Translations under genes and position numbers: made by a program
The notes under the pieces: model-generated
Seen by the model: only the letters and a program-made list of their open reading frames with translations
What the model was told of the DNA's origin: nothing
The model's database searches: none
Shown: one piece after another, positions 17,637 through 27,052 of the stretch
Position numbering within the stretch: position 1 is the stretch's first letter
How the letters are laid out: each line of letters starts with the position of its first letter
Source of the DNA: Flavobacterium sasangense DSM 21067
Lineage (GTDB): Bacteria; Bacteroidota; Bacteroidia; Flavobacteriales; Flavobacteriaceae
Length of the DNA stretch: 64,000 nucleotides
Assembly: GCF_000686885.1 (NCBI RefSeq)
Contig: NZ_KK366033.1
Location: 1 to 64,000 of the forward strand
Direction of reading: 5' to 3'

Positions 17637-18101
17637 ATGAAAATTTACCGATTACATACCAAACAAAATTTACCAATTAGTATAGATAAAGCTTGGGAAC
17701 TTTTATCTGACCCGAAAAACCTACAATTAATTACTCCTGACTATATGGGATTTAAAATTCTTTCAGGAGCAGATAGACCTATGTTTCCAGGACAAATTAT
17801 ACAATATATTGTAACTCCAGTACTAGGAATCCCAACAAAATGGGTGACCGAAATCACGCATGTAGTAGATAAACAGTATTTTGTAGACGAGCAACGTTTT
17901 GGACCATATGCTCTGTGGCATCACAAACATTTCATCAAAGAAATTCCAGGTGGTGTTGAAATGGAAGATATTGTAGATTATAAAGTGCCTATGGGAATTT
18001 TAGGGCAACTTGTTCATCCTATTCTAGTGAAACCGAAATTAGATGAGATATTTGAATACCGAAGAAAAAAATTAATCGAACTATTTGGAGAGTTTAAGTA
18101 A
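17637..18101 (+). CDS. SRPBCC family protein
   Basis: A 154-residue protein of the START/Bet v1-like SRPBCC fold. It opens with KIYRLHTKQNLPISIDKAWELLSDPKNLQLITP, the usual first strand and helix, and has a DIVDYKVPMG strand before the C-terminal helix. The fold binds hydrophobic ligands in a cavity; no catalytic residues are predicted. It is the first gene of an apparent operon with an SDR protein and two cryptochrome/photolyase family genes, a pairing I recall from other Flavobacteria. A link to light or membrane stress responses is inference. Confidence 0.85.
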   Translation: MKIYRLHTKQNLPISIDKAWELLSDPKNLQLITPDYMGFKILSGADRPMFPGQIIQYIVTPVLGIPTKWVTEITHVVDKQYFVDEQRFGPYALWHHKHFIKEIPGGVEMEDIVDYKVPMGILGQLVHPILVKPKLDEIFEYRRKKLIELFGEFK

Positions 18102-18123
18102 AGAAGCGATTTATCGCGTCTCT
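18102..18123. repeat. Imperfect palindrome around GCGAT-TT-ATCGC
   Basis: The right arm ATCGCGTCTCT (18113-18123) pairs with the left arm AGAAGCGAT, which looks like AGAGACGCGAT missing bases. It starts directly after the SRPBCC stop. It resembles the GAGACGCGAT palindromes that I recall as frequent between Flavobacterium genes, here as a decayed copy. Confidence 0.5.
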
Positions 18124-18140
18124 AATAAAAAGTAAATACC

Positions 18141-18839
18141 ATGAAAAATATACTACTAATTGGCGGTTCTTATGGAATTGGATTAGCCATAGCGAAAGAA
18201 TTACAATTTAAAAATAACGTTTATATCGCTTCAAGAAGTAATGAAAATCTAACTGATGTAAAGGCAACTCACATTGCATTCGATGCAACAACTGACACAA
18301 TTGACACATCTAAATTACCAACTATCATTGATGGATTAGTGTATTGTCCGGGAAGTATTAATTTAAGACCTTTTAAAGGATTGAAACCAGAAGCTTTTGA
18401 AACCGATTTACAAATTAATTTCATAAGTTTGGTAAAAGTAATTCAATCGGTTTTACCTAATTTATTAGCATCGGAACAAGCTAGTATCGTAGCATTTAGT
18501 AGTGTTGCAGCAACAATGGGAATGCCATTTCACACCAGCGTCGCAGCTTCAAAAGGCGCAATTGAAGGTTTTGCTAAAGCATTGGCAGCAGAATATGCTC
18601 CGAAAATCAGAGTAAATGTAATTGCACCATCATTAACTGACACACCATTAGCTGATAAATTCTTGAATAATGAAACCAAACAAGAAAAATCAGCAGAACG
18701 TCATCCGTTAAAACGATTTGGAAAACCAGAAGACAGCGCACAAATGGCAACCTTTTTATTAAGCGATAAAAGCAGTTGGATTTCAGGACAAATTTTCCAC
18801 GTTGATGGCGGAATGTCAACATTATTAGTAAACGGATAA
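18141..18839 (+). CDS. SDR-family protein lacking the catalytic tyrosine
   Basis: A 232-residue short-chain dehydrogenase/reductase fold. The cofactor loop GGSYGIG (8-14), Asn93 in the NFISL helix and the Ser pair SS at 120-121 are present. At the place of the YxxxK active site the sequence is VAASK (134-138): the lysine (Lys138) remains but the tyrosine is valine. It therefore probably binds NAD(P) without the usual hydride chemistry, or uses another residue. The gene lies 39 bases after the SRPBCC gene and 65 before the photolyase gene. The C-terminal FHVDGGMS motif is typical of classical SDRs. Confidence 0.85.
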   Translation: MKNILLIGGSYGIGLAIAKELQFKNNVYIASRSNENLTDVKATHIAFDATTDTIDTSKLPTIIDGLVYCPGSINLRPFKGLKPEAFETDLQINFISLVKVIQSVLPNLLASEQASIVAFSSVAATMGMPFHTSVAASKGAIEGFAKALAAEYAPKIRVNVIAPSLTDTPLADKFLNNETKQEKSAERHPLKRFGKPEDSAQMATFLLSDKSSWISGQIFHVDGGMSTLLVNG

Positions 18840-18904
18840 AAATTAAAAAACAACTTCAAGTTCAAACTCCAAAATCAAACTTGAAACCTGAAACAAAAAA
18901 AAAT

Positions 18905-20191
18905 ATGAACATCTTTTGGTTTAGACGCGATTTAAGAGTAGACGACAATGTTGGATTTTTTCATGCTTTAAATAGCGATGAAGAAGTGCTTCCTATTTTC
19001 ATTTTTGATGAAAATATTCTGTCGCAATTACCAAAAAATGATGCTCGTGTTAGTTTTATTCACGAACAATTAGAGAAGATTCAATCAGAATTGAAGAAGC
19101 ACGGAAAATCATTAGCGGTTTTTCATGGCAAACCAATTGAAATATTTGAAAAATTAATTGCTGAAAATAGCATTTCATCGGTTTACACGAATCACGATTA
19201 CGAACCTTATGCTCGCAAACGTGATAAGGAAATGAATCAGCTATTTGTTTCCAAAGGAATTTCATTTTTAACCTCAAAAGACCAAGTGATTTTCGAAAAA
19301 AGCGAAGTAGTAAAAGACGATGGAAGTCCGTATGTAGTCTACACGCCTTATTCGAAAAAATGGAAAGAAAATTTCAAGAAAATAAAATTAGTTCATTATC
19401 CTTCCGAAGAAAAATTGGATAAAATTGCAAGACACTCCTATCCTTTTTTATCGTTGGAAGACATTAGTTTTAAAAAATCTGAAATCAAAGTTACACCTTA
19501 TGATGTTTCGGAAAGTTTAATTCAGAATTACGAAGCTACTCGAAACTTCCCAGCTATGAATAAAACTTCTTATTTGGGAATTTATCTCAGATTTGGAGCG
19601 GTTTCTATCCGAAAAATGATAAGAAAAGCTATAGCTGAAAAGAACGAAACTTTTTGGAACGAATTGATTTGGCGCGAATTCTTCATGCAAATTTTATGGC
19701 ATTTTCCGCATACATCTAACAAAAGTTTTAAGGAAAAATACGATGCCATTCAATGGGAAAATAACGAAGAACTATTCAAAAAATGGTGTCAAGGAAAAAC
19801 AGGTTACCCATTCGTTGATGCTGGAATGCGTGAATTGAATAAAACCGGTCACATGCACAATCGTGTTCGTATGATTGTTGCTAGTTTTCTATGTAAACAC
19901 TTATTAATCGATTGGCGCTGGGGCGAAGCCTATTTTGCTCAAAACCTTTTGGATTACGAAATGGCCAGTAACGTTGGAAATTGGCAATGGGCTGCAGGTT
20001 CTGGAGTGGATGCCGCACCTTATTTCCGAATTTTCAACCCTACGGAACAAATCAAGAAGTTTGATAAAGACTTAAAATACATCAAAAAATGGGTTCCTGA
20101 ATTGGAAACTCAATATTACCCAAAACCTATCGTAGACCACAAAGAAGCACGAGAAAAATGTTTAAAAGTCTACAAGGAAGCGGTTGGATAA
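18905..20191 (+). CDS. phrB: Deoxyribodipyrimidine photolyase (class I CPD type)
   Basis: Repairs cyclobutane pyrimidine dimers in DNA using blue light and FAD. The 428-residue product has the N-terminal alpha/beta antenna-binding domain starting FWFRRDLRVDDN and the C-terminal FAD domain. The three electron-transfer tryptophans of class I enzymes are all seen: W284 in AIQWENN, W337 in IDWRWGE and W360 in GNWQWAAG, followed by the FRIFNP motif. The ATG at 18905 starts the conserved N-terminus; the in-frame start at 18881 adds eight non-family residues. It lies in the operon with an SDR protein upstream and a photolyase-like paralogue 36 bases downstream. Confidence 0.94.
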   Translation: MNIFWFRRDLRVDDNVGFFHALNSDEEVLPIFIFDENILSQLPKNDARVSFIHEQLEKIQSELKKHGKSLAVFHGKPIEIFEKLIAENSISSVYTNHDYEPYARKRDKEMNQLFVSKGISFLTSKDQVIFEKSEVVKDDGSPYVVYTPYSKKWKENFKKIKLVHYPSEEKLDKIARHSYPFLSLEDISFKKSEIKVTPYDVSESLIQNYEATRNFPAMNKTSYLGIYLRFGAVSIRKMIRKAIAEKNETFWNELIWREFFMQILWHFPHTSNKSFKEKYDAIQWENNEELFKKWCQGKTGYPFVDAGMRELNKTGHMHNRVRMIVASFLCKHLLIDWRWGEAYFAQNLLDYEMASNVGNWQWAAGSGVDAAPYFRIFNPTEQIKKFDKDLKYIKKWVPELETQYYPKPIVDHKEAREKCLKVYKEAVG

Positions 20192-20227
20192 AATAGCGTT
20201 GCCCTAAACACTATAAAAATTAAAAAA

Positions 20228-21688
20228 ATGAAAATTGTTTGGTTCAAGAGAGATTTGCGTTTGCACGATCATGAAGCCTTACATGAAGCCTTATCGACTT
20301 CTGGAAAGACTTTATTGCTTTACATTTTCGAACCTTCGATGATGAAAGATTATCACTACAGTCAACGTCATTTTGATTTTATAAAACAATCGTTAGAAGC
20401 TTTACAAAAAGAACTTTTAAAATACCATACTCAAATCTTAATTGTTCAAGGTGAAGCGGTAACAGTTTTTGAAAAACTATCAAAACTTATTTCCATCAGA
20501 GCCGTTTATTCTCATCAAGAAACTGGAATTCAATTGACTTTTGATAGAGATTTGGCTGTCGCTAAACTATTGAAAAACAAAGAGATTATTTGGAATGAAT
20601 ACATCACTAATGGCGTTATTCGTGGTATTAAAAATCGAAAAACATGGAAAGAAGATTGGTATGATTTTATGGATAAAGATTGCCTTCCATTTCAACCTAC
20701 ACCCAGAAGTTTTGTTAAATACATTGAAATTGAAGAATTAGAAAATCATTTCGAAATTCCATCGATTCAAACGGTTCACAATCCCAATTTTCAGAAAGGT
20801 GGCGTTCCAACAGCTTTACGCTACATGAAATCTTTTTTTGAAGAACGCGTTCAAAATTACAGCAGTCATATTTCAAAACCAGAACTGGCTAGAAAAGGTT
20901 GTAGTCGTTTATCACCTTATATTGCTTGGGGAAATTTATCTATTCGACAAGTGTACACCAAAGCTTGGGAATTGCATCAGCAAGGAAAATTTAAGCGTCA
21001 AATATCTAATTTTGCTTCTCGTTTGCGTTGGCAAGCGCATTTCATTCAAAAGTTTGAAATGGAATGTTCGATGGAATTCATCGCAGTAAACAAAGGCTAT
21101 CGCAATTTGAATCAAAGAGTTAACGAAAAATATCACAAAGCTTGGATTACTGGAAAAACTGGCGTTCCGTTAGTTGATGCTTGTATGCGTTGTTTGAATA
21201 CGACTGGTTATTTGAATTTTAGAATGCGTGCTTTGGTGGTTTCGTTTTATACGCATCATTTATTCCAACCTTGGCAAAATTGTAGCCCGCATTTGGCCCA
21301 ACAATTTTTAGATTTTGAACCTGGAATTCATTATCCACAAATTCAGATGCAAGCTGGCATTACAGGAATCAATACACTACGTGTTTACAATCCGGTTAAA
21401 AATTCGTACGAACATGACGAAGATGGAAATTTTATCAAAAAATGGGTACCTGAATTAGCCAATATTCCTACGGAATTCATCCACGAACCGTGGAAATTAA
21501 CTCCAATAGAATCGATGTTGTATGGGTTTGAATTGGGACGCGATTATCCAAATCCAATTGTAAATTTAGAGGAAGCTAGAAAGTTTTCCAGTGATTTCTT
21601 TTGGTCGATGCGAAAAAATGAATCCGTAAAAAAAGATAGTAAACGTATTTTAGCGAAACATACCTTACACGATCAAGAAATGAGTTAG
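20228..21688 (+). CDS. Divergent cryptochrome/photolyase family protein
   Basis: A 486-residue protein with a photolyase alpha/beta domain ([15 protein letters not shown]) and an FAD-binding helical domain ([33 protein letters not shown]). It differs from its neighbour where chemistry happens: the FAD-proximal WQW is replaced by YPQIQMQAG, the surface tryptophan region reads [10 protein letters not shown], and only the middle tryptophan (W349, in FQPWQN) is kept. The protein is also longer, with an extra loop before LRVYNP. It could be a cryptochrome-like sensor, a 6-4 or ssDNA repair enzyme, or another flavoprotein; repair activity should not be assumed. Its stop overlaps the convergent HAD gene by 4 bases. 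Confidence 0.88.
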   Translation: MKIVWFKRDLRLHDHEALHEALSTSGKTLLLYIFEPSMMKDYHYSQRHFDFIKQSLEALQKELLKYHTQILIVQGEAVTVFEKLSKLISIRAVYSHQETGIQLTFDRDLAVAKLLKNKEIIWNEYITNGVIRGIKNRKTWKEDWYDFMDKDCLPFQPTPRSFVKYIEIEELENHFEIPSIQTVHNPNFQKGGVPTALRYMKSFFEERVQNYSSHISKPELARKGCSRLSPYIAWGNLSIRQVYTKAWELHQQGKFKRQISNFASRLRWQAHFIQKFEMECSMEFIAVNKGYRNLNQRVNEKYHKAWITGKTGVPLVDACMRCLNTTGYLNFRMRALVVSFYTHHLFQPWQNCSPHLAQQFLDFEPGIHYPQIQMQAGITGINTLRVYNPVKNSYEHDEDGNFIKKWVPELANIPTEFIHEPWKLTPIESMLYGFELGRDYPNPIVNLEEARKFSSDFFWSMRKNESVKKDSKRILAKHTLHDQEMS

Positions 21689-22341
21689 TTCAAATCGCGA
21701 ACTTTTTCAAAATTCAATTCGTTAAAATGTTGAATAACTACATTAGCCTTAGATAAATCTTGGTCTTTCGAATGAAAACTATCGTAACCTACACAAAAAA
21801 TTCCTGCTGAAACTACTGCTTGAATTCCGTTTGTACTGTCTTCAATTACGATGCAATTTTCTTTTGGCGCAATTGATAAACTCGCAGCATGTTCAAAAAT
21901 AGCTGGATGCGGTTTCGACTTCGGAAAGTCTTCACCAGAAACGATATGTGTAAAATATTGGTGTAAATTAAAACGAGTAAACACTCTATTAATCGTAACT
22001 TTTGAAGCTGAAGAAGCTACAATTAGCTGAATTCCGTTTGCATGCAAATCTTTGATTAACTCTTCTACTCCTTCAATCAAATACAAATCTTCTTTCAAAT
22101 CGAAAGCTTCATTAAATAAATGGCGTTTTCTTAAGATTAAATCTTCTACATCTTCTTGTAAGTCGAAGTGTGCTTTTAATTTCTGAAAGATATTTCGAGT
22201 GGAATTTCCTGTAAACGAACGATACATTTCATCTGAAACTTCGATGTTTAATTCATTAAAATGTTGGTAATACGCAAAATGATGTACCGGTTCGGTATCT
22301 ACAATTACGCCATCCATATCGAAAATTACAGTTTGTATCAT
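21685..22341 (-). CDS. HAD-superfamily hydrolase, beta-phosphoglucomutase-like
   Basis: A 218-residue HAD hydrolase with a helical cap: motif [12 protein letters not shown] at the N-terminus, a cap domain at about 20-85, motif II (VASSAS) near 112, Lys in KSKPHPAIF, and motif [13 protein letters not shown]. These features place it with the phosphoglucomutase/phosphatase subfamily that acts on sugar phosphates. The ATG at 22341 was chosen because the RNase Z stop is at 22343-22345, just upstream; longer starts lie inside that gene. The specific substrate is not determined. Confidence 0.9.
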   Translation of the reverse strand: MIQTVIFDMDGVIVDTEPVHHFAYYQHFNELNIEVSDEMYRSFTGNSTRNIFQKLKAHFDLQEDVEDLILRKRHLFNEAFDLKEDLYLIEGVEELIKDLHANGIQLIVASSASKVTINRVFTRFNLHQYFTHIVSGEDFPKSKPHPAIFEHAASLSIAPKENCIVIEDSTNGIQAVVSAGIFCVGYDSFHSKDQDLSKANVVIQHFNELNFEKVRDLN

Positions 22342-22342
22342 A

Positions 22343-23248
22343 TTAAAATTCAAATTCTTTGCCATCATCGGCTAAAAGTACAGTTTCAAAAATAGTCTCT
22401 GCTTCTGTTTTAAAAGGTTCGATAGAACCATAACGTGTAGAATAATGTCCTAAAATTAAGTTTTTAGCATTGGCTAGTTTTGCGATTTTAGCCGCTTCTT
22501 TTGCTGTTGCGTGTTTGGTTTTTTCGGTGTATTGCATTTCCGAATCTAAAAAAGTAGATTCATGATACAACACATCGACATCTTTGATAATCGGAACGAT
22601 AGATTCATCATACATCGTATCGCTACAAAACGCATAACTCATTGGTTTATCTGGTGGAAACGAAAGCAATTCATTATCAATCACTTCACCTGAATCTAAA
22701 GTTACATTACCACCGGATTTAATTTTATCGAAATACACTTTTTCAATTTTATATTTGGCAACTGCTTCCACTTTCAAATGGCGTTTTCCTAACTTTTCTT
22801 GAAACAAAAATCCGTTGGTATAAACGCGATGATTTAATGGAATCGTTTTTACAATTACCGTTTCGTCTTCAAAAATCACTTCACTTTCTTTTGATTCTAA
22901 TTCATGGAAATACAAATTGTAACCTGTAAACGAACCAGAAGCTCGCAACTGTAATAAGATAATTTCTTTAATTCCTTTTGGACCATACACATGCAAATCA
23001 TTCTCACGATTTAACAACATAAACGTCGAAATCAAACCGATTAATCCATAAAAATGATCGCCGTGTAAATGCGAAATAAAAATATGATTAATGCGAGAAA
23101 ACTTTATTTTATGCTTGCGCAATTGCACTTGTGTTCCTTCACCACAATCGATTAAAAACATATGATTTTTTATGTCTAAAACCTGTGATGTTGGATTCGT
23201 TATGGTTCGTGGAGTGGCTGCGTAACAACCGAGTATTTGTAGTTTCAT
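22343..23248 (-). CDS. rnz: Ribonuclease Z (tRNA 3' processing endonuclease)
   Basis: Removes the 3' trailer of precursor tRNAs. The 301-residue metallo-beta-lactamase protein has the zinc motif HLHGDH (60-65), the DCGEGTQ stretch near 34, and downstream ligands in the FCSDT and GHYSTRY regions. The flexible exosite arm lies around residues 150-180. The ATG at 23248 begins the conserved MKLQILGCYAATP start. It is in a minus-strand run with the HAD phosphatase downstream and a small conserved protein gene upstream. Confidence 0.96.
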   Translation of the reverse strand: MKLQILGCYAATPRTITNPTSQVLDIKNHMFLIDCGEGTQVQLRKHKIKFSRINHIFISHLHGDHFYGLIGLISTFMLLNRENDLHVYGPKGIKEIILLQLRASGSFTGYNLYFHELESKESEVIFEDETVIVKTIPLNHRVYTNGFLFQEKLGKRHLKVEAVAKYKIEKVYFDKIKSGGNVTLDSGEVIDNELLSFPPDKPMSYAFCSDTMYDESIVPIIKDVDVLYHESTFLDSEMQYTEKTKHATAKEAAKIAKLANAKNLILGHYSTRYGSIEPFKTEAETIFETVLLADDGKEFEF

Positions 23249-23288
23249 TTTAATTGATAGTTGATAATGAATAATTAACAATTATCAG

Positions 23289-23316
23289 AATTATCAATTT
23301 TTAATTATCAATTTTT
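23289..23316. repeat. Tandem 14-bp repeat AATTATCAATTTTT x2
   Basis: Two exact head-to-tail copies at 23289-23302 and 23303-23316 are followed by a partial third. They lie between the small conserved gene and rnz. Confidence 0.7.
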
Positions 23317-23321
23317 AATTA

Positions 23322-23654
23322 TTAAAATCCTAAATCGCGTTCAATTTCGTCCATTTCAATCATGTCGTGAGCTTCTAAAACAGAAGGAACCACGTTTAAA
23401 TAATTGGGAACTTTATTAAAATCAACCGTGTCAGTAACTATAATCATTGATTTTTTAGCTTTTTTGTGGTTTTTGGCTAAGTCTTTAAAATGCGCTAAAT
23501 CGGCATTTGAAATGGCTTTGTCTTGCGATACATCCAAAATCAAGTTTTGACCTTGAAATGCGTGATATTCATTGGTTAACTTTTCCACAAAAGCCTCCAC
23601 ATTGTTGTGGGTATCCTTAATTATTGTAGTATGTCCTTTTTGATCGACTTTCAT
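23322..23654 (-). CDS. Small conserved protein upstream of rnz
   Basis: A 110-residue soluble protein without a signal peptide. The alternating pattern of beta strands and helices (NLILDVSQD ... SMIIVTDTVDF ... EMDEIERDLGF at the C-terminus) looks like an alpha/beta, STAS-like fold. Relatives in Flavobacteria sit next to rnz and are, as I recall, sometimes labelled ribonuclease Z by association, but no metallo-beta-lactamase motif is present. Its function is unknown; conserved neighbourhood with rnz is the only hint. Confidence 0.75.
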   Translation of the reverse strand: MKVDQKGHTTIIKDTHNNVEAFVEKLTNEYHAFQGQNLILDVSQDKAISNADLAHFKDLAKNHKKAKKSMIIVTDTVDFNKVPNYLNVVPSVLEAHDMIEMDEIERDLGF

Positions 23655-23684
23655 TTGTTGAATTTCTGATTTTATGCTAAGATA

Positions 23685-24614
23685 CTAATTTTTAATCTTA
23701 CTTGCCAATAAATAAATCACTGCCATTCGTACCGCAACTCCATTTTCTACTTGTTCCAAAATAACCGATTGTTGTGAATCCGCTACATCTGAAGTAATTT
23801 CCACTCCTCTATTAATTGGTCCTGGATGCATGATTACGATTTCTTTGTTTAGCGAATCTAATAATTCTTTGGTTACACCATATTGTTGAGTATATTCTCT
23901 TGTCGTAGGGAAATAACTTACGTCTAAACGCTCGTTTTGAACACGTAACATGTTGGCTACATCTGCCCATTCTAAAGCTTTTCGAAGATTAGGTTCAACC
24001 TTCACTCCAAGCGATTCAATATATTTTGGAATTAATGTTTTTGGTCCGCATACTTTTACTTCTGCGCCTTGCATTTGGAGAGCGAAGATATTGGATAAGG
24101 CTACTCTTGAGTGTAAAATATCACCAACAATAACGATTTTTTTCCCACCAACATCGCCTAATTTTTCTCTAATTGTAAAGCTGTCTAATAGGGCTTGTGT
24201 TGGGTGTTCGTGTGCTCCATCTCCAGCATTTACAACACTTGCTCCAATATTCTGCGACAAAAAATGAGCTGCTCCTGGGCTACTGTGACGCATCACCACC
24301 ATATCTACTTTCATAGATAGAATGTTGTTTACGGTATCAATCAAAGTCTCTCCTTTTTTTACCGATGATTGTGCTGCTGAAAAACTAATCACATCCGCTG
24401 AAAGTCGTTTTTGAGCTAATTCGAAAGATAATTTGGTTCTTGTGCTGTTTTCAAAGAAAATGTTAGCAATGGTAACATCTCGTAAAGACGGTACTTTTTT
24501 GATGGGACGATTGATAACTTCCTTGAAATGGTCGGCCGTTTCGAAAATTAAATCAATATCTTGTTTGGTAATATATTTTATTCCGATTAAATGATTTACT
24601 GATAATTCTTTCAT
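23685..24614 (-). CDS. pyrB: Aspartate carbamoyltransferase catalytic subunit
   Basis: Second committed step of pyrimidine synthesis: carbamoyl phosphate plus aspartate to carbamoylaspartate. The 309-residue length is standard. Carbamoyl phosphate-binding STRT is at 57-60, the SxxKGE loop at 83-88 contributes Lys across the trimer interface, and HPTQALLD is at 137-144. It lies 29 bases after pyrR on the same strand, so the pair is an operon. No regulatory pyrI gene is adjacent. Confidence 0.97.
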   Translation of the reverse strand: MKELSVNHLIGIKYITKQDIDLIFETADHFKEVINRPIKKVPSLRDVTIANIFFENSTRTKLSFELAQKRLSADVISFSAAQSSVKKGETLIDTVNNILSMKVDMVVMRHSSPGAAHFLSQNIGASVVNAGDGAHEHPTQALLDSFTIREKLGDVGGKKIVIVGDILHSRVALSNIFALQMQGAEVKVCGPKTLIPKYIESLGVKVEPNLRKALEWADVANMLRVQNERLDVSYFPTTREYTQQYGVTKELLDSLNKEIVIMHPGPINRGVEITSDVADSQQSVILEQVENGVAVRMAVIYLLASKIKN

Positions 24615-24643
24615 TTATATGTAGTTGTGTGTTTGTAGTTATG

Positions 24644-25183
24644 TTATTTTGTAATTAGGTAAACGGCATCTTCTCCATCGTTTTCAAGCCATTTTACTAA
24701 TACTTTTTCGTTGTTTATGGCATCTACTTGTCTTCCTCTATAATCGGGTTGAATGGGTAAATGTCGACTGAATCTTCTGTCGATTAGCGTTAAAAGTTCT
24801 ACTTCAGATGGTCTTCCAAAAGATTGTATTGCGGTTAAAGCGGCATTAATACTTCTACCGGTGTATAAAACGTCATCGATAAAAACTACTTTTTTGTTTT
24901 CAACCAAGAAATCGATTTGGGTTTTATTGGCTTCCAATGGTTTTTCACCTCTTCTGAAATCATCTCGGAAGAATGTAATATCTAAAAAACCTAATTGAAT
25001 GTTGGAAACTTGATATTCTGATTCTAAAATTTGTTTGATTCTTTCGGCTAAAAATTTACCTCGTGGTTGTAAACCGATTAAGATTGTATTTGAGAAATCT
25101 AAATGATTTTCAATTAGTTGACAAGCTAATCGATGCAAGATAATGTGTACTTCTTTTGAAGTGAGCAAAACTTTTTGACTCAT
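24644..25183 (-). CDS. pyrR: PyrR-type uracil phosphoribosyltransferase/regulator
   Basis: A 179-residue type I phosphoribosyltransferase with the PRPP motif VVFIDDVLYTGRS at 99-111 and the PyrR-specific PRGKFLAERI and RRGEKP stretches. In Bacilli PyrR binds pyr leader RNA and also makes UMP from uracil. Here the promoter (25199-25228) leaves a leader of only about ten bases, so classical leader attenuation is unlikely for this operon. The ATG at 25183 is the family start; the in-frame start at 25201 lies within the -7 box. It is first in the pyrR-pyrB operon. Confidence 0.93.
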   Translation of the reverse strand: MSQKVLLTSKEVHIILHRLACQLIENHLDFSNTILIGLQPRGKFLAERIKQILESEYQVSNIQLGFLDITFFRDDFRRGEKPLEANKTQIDFLVENKKVVFIDDVLYTGRSINAALTAIQSFGRPSEVELLTLIDRRFSRHLPIQPDYRGRQVDAINNEKVLVKWLENDGEDAVYLITK

Positions 25184-25198
25184 AGTGTGTTGTTTGTA

Positions 25199-25228
25199 CA
25201 AATTTAGAATTTATATTTCTAATAGCAA
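25199..25228 (-). promoter_or_regulatory. Promoter of pyrR-pyrB
   Basis: On the minus strand, TTG (25228-25226), 19 bases, then TAAATTTG (25206-25199) matches the Bacteroidota -33/-7 promoter at the right spacing. It ends 15 bases before the pyrR ATG, leaving almost no leader. Confidence 0.75.
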
Positions 25229-25243
25229 TTGTATTGTAAAAAA

Positions 25244-25273
25244 AATCCCGTTACTAAAATTAGCAACGGGATT
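25244..25273 (-). terminator. Terminator of the ABC-F gene
   Basis: The perfect stem AATCCCGTT/AACGGGATT has a 12-nt loop and, on the minus strand, is followed by a T-run. It lies 4 bases past the ABC-F stop and upstream of the pyrR promoter. Confidence 0.88.
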
Positions 25274-25277
25274 CATA

Positions 25278-26909
<1,632 letters not shown>

Positions 26910-26923
26910 TTATAAAACTGTTG

Positions 26924-26931
26924 CAAAAGTA
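26924..26931 (-). promoter_or_regulatory. -7 box of the ABC-F gene
   Basis: On the minus strand this reads TACTTTTG, an exact TAnnTTTG match, 27 bases before the start codon. The -33 region holds only TTC at the right distance. Confidence 0.5.
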
Positions 26932-27052
26932 CTAAAAATAGTAGATTTTTGAACACTTTAATTTAGAATTAATATAGGTTTATTTTAACTGTACATTAAC
27001 AACAAGATTTGAATATATCTGATACATTTGTTCAGATTTAATGATCAAGTAA

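Noticed and set aside
25244..25273. Hairpin just upstream of pyrR as a pyrimidine attenuator
   Set aside because: It lies before the predicted pyrR promoter and directly after the ABC-F stop, so it is that gene's terminator.
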